Positions 13,739-16,478 of a DNA stretch of 16,478 bases are shown piece by piece. Origin of the DNA: Fimenecus sp045611635 (GTDB lineage Bacteria > Bacillota > Clostridia > Oscillospirales > Acutalibacteraceae). Both the position numbers and the translations under genes were made by a program. Position 1 is the stretch's first letter; each line of letters starts with the position of its first letter. The notes below the pieces were generated by a model that saw nothing but the letters and a program-made list of their open reading frames with translations, did not search any database and was not told where the DNA came from. The stretch is taken from positions 1 to 16,478 of the forward strand of contig JAZKXL010000120.1 of NCBI GenBank assembly GCA_045611635.1. Direction: 5' to 3'.

Positions 13739-14965
13739 ATGAGTAAAAAAGAAAAGAAAGAAAAGGGTATTGTTTTACAAGACGATATTCAGCTAGACAT
13801 TCCTGAAGACGAAATATGGACTTATCAAGTGCCTGGTCTTGCAGCGCCTCATATTAACAAACCTTACAAATATTACAATTTGAAAAAAGCCATATTTGTA
13901 ATTGCAATTGTTGTTTCAGTTTCACTTTCAATACTTTTTAGTGTTATGGCACTTAAAACTGACCCATTTGAATTTGTCGAAACAGAAAAAGGTTATGAAT
14001 TCACAAAATTCAGTAATACAGGTTATATTTATGAGCTTGATATTGACTATGTGTCTGATATTGAGTATATTCCAGGTAACAATGACCCTGCAACAAACTT
14101 TAAAGTTGTTAAGGATGAAACTAAACCAATTACATCTATAAGAGAGTTTACTCTCAACTGTGATGGTAAGATTAAAACAATTAGAATTGGTGCAAATGTT
14201 TTAGATATCGACCCAAAAGCATTTTATTCATGCTGGGCGTTACAAAATATTGAAGTTGATGAAAACAACCCAAATTATTGTGATGTTGACGGTGTTCTTT
14301 ATAACAAAGATAAAACTGAAATCCTTTGTTATCCTTGTGACCATGACGAATATTTAAGACAAAAATTTGGTTATGAAAAAGAACTTTATAGGGATGAAGT
14401 TACTCCGGAGTATGAAAGAGATATTCAAACTTATGTTGTTCCTTCAACTGTAAAAAAACTAAGTGAAATGTGCTTTAACTATGCAAACCTTCGCGTAATC
14501 TATCTTCCAGAAGGCCTTGAAAGAATTGAAACTCTTGCAGTGTTCAAGTTGCATGAGCGCGTTGACCAATGGGGTACAACACCATCACTTTATAGCATAT
14601 TTACATATAAGGCAAGCAATGTAACTGACCCTCATTTCACAACGCAAGAAGCACTTGGTGAAGTTTACCTTTCTCTCCCTGAAGGTCTTAAATTCATCGG
14701 TTCTGACGCTTTCAGCTACAATCAAAACTTGCAGTATGTATATATTCCATCAAGCGTAACTGAAATTGGTCATCACGCATTTTGGGATGCATGTTATAAA
14801 GAAGGCGACCAAGTTAAAGGCGTTAATGTAATGAATGTGGCTTGTAGTGAAGATGAGTTTGCGAAACTTACAGTTGGTGATGACTGGCTTCCAGAATATG
14901 ACCATATGTTATTCAAAAAACCTATTGATATAAAATACTCATCACAAAGACAACCAATGGCATAA
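13739..14965 (+). CDS. Membrane-anchored BspA-type leucine-rich-repeat protein
   Basis: The 408-residue protein has a Lys-rich cytoplasmic start (MSKKEKKEKG), one transmembrane helix at about residues 51-71 (AIFVIAIVVSVSLSILFSVM) and a large outward-facing domain. The outer part contains LRR_5/BspA-type repeats with the pattern V-x-I-P-x-x-V-x-x-I-x-x-x-A-F: ANVLDIDPKAFYSCWALQNI, VVPSTVKKLSEMCF, YLPEGLERIE, LPEGLKFIGSDAFSYNQNLQ and IPSSVTEIGHHAF. Such domains usually mediate binding to other proteins or surfaces; the ligand here is unknown. ATG 13739 follows GGAGGTGA at 13726-13733 by five bases. Its position between a sugar transporter and a glucosidase suggests a role in sugar capture or transport-complex organisation, which is inference. 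Confidence 0.82.
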   Translation: MSKKEKKEKGIVLQDDIQLDIPEDEIWTYQVPGLAAPHINKPYKYYNLKKAIFVIAIVVSVSLSILFSVMALKTDPFEFVETEKGYEFTKFSNTGYIYELDIDYVSDIEYIPGNNDPATNFKVVKDETKPITSIREFTLNCDGKIKTIRIGANVLDIDPKAFYSCWALQNIEVDENNPNYCDVDGVLYNKDKTEILCYPCDHDEYLRQKFGYEKELYRDEVTPEYERDIQTYVVPSTVKKLSEMCFNYANLRVIYLPEGLERIETLAVFKLHERVDQWGTTPSLYSIFTYKASNVTDPHFTTQEALGEVYLSLPEGLKFIGSDAFSYNQNLQYVYIPSSVTEIGHHAFWDACYKEGDQVKGVNVMNVACSEDEFAKLTVGDDWLPEYDHMLFKKPIDIKYSSQRQPMA

Positions 14966-14970
14966 AAATA

Positions 14971-15002
14971 TTCCCACTATGTTCGCATAGTGGGGATTTT
15001 TA
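14971..15002 (+). terminator. UUCG-loop terminator between the LRR gene and the glucosidase gene
   Basis: CCCACTATG (14973-14981) pairs with CATAGTGGG (14986-14994) around a TTCG tetraloop, with two further weak pairs at the base and a TTTTT run. It lies within the cassette rather than at its end. No good promoter is visible before the next gene, so it may act as an attenuator that lowers glucosidase expression relative to the transporter. Confidence 0.8.
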
Positions 15003-15025
15003 CAAAATAGAAAGGATGATTTTTA

Positions 15026-16478
15026 ATGAAAATCACACCAAAAAGTACGCTTAAAGAAGTACTTGCAACTCCTGTCGGTAATGACCTTATTGAAATGGTC
15101 GCTTATCACGCAGGTATTCCTGCAGGTGTTATTCATAACCCTATTGTTGGAAAAATGAAACTTTCAATGCTTCCAAAGATTTTAGGTGACAAAATGCCAA
15201 TGGAAACCATTGAACATCTTTGCGATCTTTTAAGCTATACACCTGAAATGGTGGTTACTAAAGATGAGGTAGACCCAAAATGGTGGAAAGAATCAGTTAT
15301 TTACCAAATTTATCCTCGTTCATTTATGGATTCTAACGGAGATGGTATCGGTGACTTACAGGGTATTATCTCAAAGCTTGACTATCTTAAAGATTTAGGC
15401 GTTGATGTATTGTGGCTTAGTCCTATTTACGATTCACCTAATGATGATATGGGCTACGATATTCGTGATTACCGCAAGATTATGACCGAATTTGGTACAA
15501 TGGAAGACTTTGACCAAATGCTCAGTGAAATCCACAAACGCGGTATGAAGCTTGTTATGGACCTTGTTGTTAACCATACATCTGATGAGCACGAATGGTT
15601 CCAAAAAGCATTAGCAGGGGACGAGAAATATAAAGATTATTATATTTTCCGTAAAGGTAAGGGCGATGGTATCCCACCAAATAACTGGACATCAGTTTTC
15701 TCAGGTAGTGCTTGGAATTATTACCCTGAGCTTGATGAGTGGGCAATGCACATTTTCTCTAAGAAACAGATGGACTTAAACTGGGAAAATCCAGATATGC
15801 GTAAAGAAGTTGCCGAGATGGTATGCTGGTGGCTTGAAAAAGGCGTTGATGGCTTTAGAATGGACGTTATTAACCTTATCTCTAAAGTTGAAGGACTTCC
15901 TGATGGTAACCCACTCGTTGGTGAGTTTATTGGATATGGTGGTGAACATTATTTTTGGGGACCACATCTTCACGAATATCTTCACGAGCTTAACGAAAAC
16001 GCATTCAAGAAATTCCCTGAATCATTCTGTGTTGGTGAAACAGGCGGTATCGGTGTTGAAATGGCAAAATACCTTGTTGATGATTCTCGTGAAGAAATTC
16101 GCGAAACATTCCTTTTCGACCAGCTTGAAGCACGTGGTAAACAAAGATGGGATGACTATAAGTACGACCTTAAATACTTGAAAGAGATGTTTACAAAATA
16201 TCAGCTTTCACTTTATGGCTCATCTTGGCCAACTCTTGTTATAGAAAATCATGATAATCCAAGAATGACATCAAAAGTTAACCCTGACCCTAAATTTAGA
16301 AATCCACTTTCAAAGCTTATTGGTGCAACACTTCTTACAGGCCGTGGCACACCATACATTTTCCAAGGTGAAGAACTTGGTATGATGAACTGTGACTTTA
16401 ACGATATGAGCGAACTTCGTGATGTTGAGTCAATCAATAAGTATGCCGAAATGCTTGAAAAGGGTAGTACACCTGAAG
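15026..16478 (+). CDS. GH13 alpha-glucosidase, oligo-1,6-glucosidase-like, with extra N-terminal domain (3' end cut)
   Basis: The enzyme should hydrolyse non-reducing alpha-glucosidic bonds of short oligosaccharides in the cytoplasm; no signal peptide is present. 484 residues are visible before the window ends. Residues 1-85 form an extra, probably helical domain. The GH13 barrel starts at WWKESVIYQIYPRSF and shows region I DLVVNHTS, region II GFRMDVINLIS (nucleophile Asp280), region III VGETGG (acid/base Glu338) and region IV IENHDNPR (Asp410). Val281 directly after the nucleophile is the residue linked to alpha-1,6 preference in oligo-1,6-glucosidases; maltases usually have Thr or Ala. AAAGGA at 15011-15016 precedes ATG 15026. 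The C-terminal beta domain is outside the window. Confidence 0.92.
   Translation, partial: MKITPKSTLKEVLATPVGNDLIEMVAYHAGIPAGVIHNPIVGKMKLSMLPKILGDKMPMETIEHLCDLLSYTPEMVVTKDEVDPKWWKESVIYQIYPRSFMDSNGDGIGDLQGIISKLDYLKDLGVDVLWLSPIYDSPNDDMGYDIRDYRKIMTEFGTMEDFDQMLSEIHKRGMKLVMDLVVNHTSDEHEWFQKALAGDEKYKDYYIFRKGKGDGIPPNNWTSVFSGSAWNYYPELDEWAMHIFSKKQMDLNWENPDMRKEVAEMVCWWLEKGVDGFRMDVINLISKVEGLPDGNPLVGEFIGYGGEHYFWGPHLHEYLHELNENAFKKFPESFCVGETGGIGVEMAKYLVDDSREEIRETFLFDQLEARGKQRWDDYKYDLKYLKEMFTKYQLSLYGSSWPTLVIENHDNPRMTSKVNPDPKFRNPLSKLIGATLLTGRGTPYIFQGEELGMMNCDFNDMSELRDVESINKYAEMLEKGSTPE

Overview
The window reads as a chromosomal segment of a low-GC Firmicute, most likely an anaerobic, spore-forming member of class Clostridia. 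The basis is the AT-rich sequence, strong AAGGAGG-type ribosome binding sites with frequent TTG starts, a Firmicutes-type SOS box, a cysteine T-box leader, a yybP-ykoY manganese riboswitch and a recognisable Spo0A. Genus cannot be fixed from the sequence alone. All genes lie on the + strand except rpmB at the left edge and a small lipoprotein gene near 6.4-6.9 kb.

Left third (1-6258), mostly housekeeping. A divergent promoter region separates rpmB (ribosomal protein L28, cut by the edge) from a tight operon recA-recX-rimO-pgsA, in which every junction overlaps by 1-8 bases. RecA is the recombinase and SOS co-protease, RecX its modulator, RimO modifies ribosomal protein S12 and PgsA makes phosphatidylglycerophosphate. 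A T-box leader with a TGC (Cys) specifier follows and controls cysE-cysS, joining cysteine synthesis to cysteine charging of tRNA.

Middle (6259-11808). A roughly 100-bp nested palindrome follows cysS. It is followed by a minus-strand lipoprotein of unknown function and a two-gene export operon: an HlyD/MacA-type membrane fusion protein and a MacB/FtsX-type permease with no ATPase gene beside them. The permease has two strikingly methionine-rich stretches in its extracytoplasmic domain. After a strong terminator comes a structured, gene-free stretch of about 390 bp that leads into spo0A. This stretch holds TTTTCAAC repeats, a 0A-box palindrome and a promoter. Spo0A keeps its DNA-binding domain and phospho-acceptor Asp56 but lacks the usual Asp pair of the receiver acidic pocket. 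The promoter of the next unit overlaps the spo0A stop codon and drives a manganese riboswitch and mntP, a Mn2+ exporter.

Right end (11809-16478). A sugar-type cassette contains a polytopic MFS/GPH-like transporter, a membrane-anchored BspA-type leucine-rich-repeat protein facing outward, and, after a UUCG-loop hairpin terminator, a GH13 alpha-glucosidase cut by the window edge. The glucosidase has the GFRMDV region-II signature linked to alpha-1,6 activity and an extra N-terminal domain of about 85 residues. Together these suggest uptake and intracellular hydrolysis of isomalto-type or starch-derived oligosaccharides, with an unusual surface repeat protein as a third partner. This cassette and the Met-rich, ATPase-less exporter are the least conventional parts of the window.
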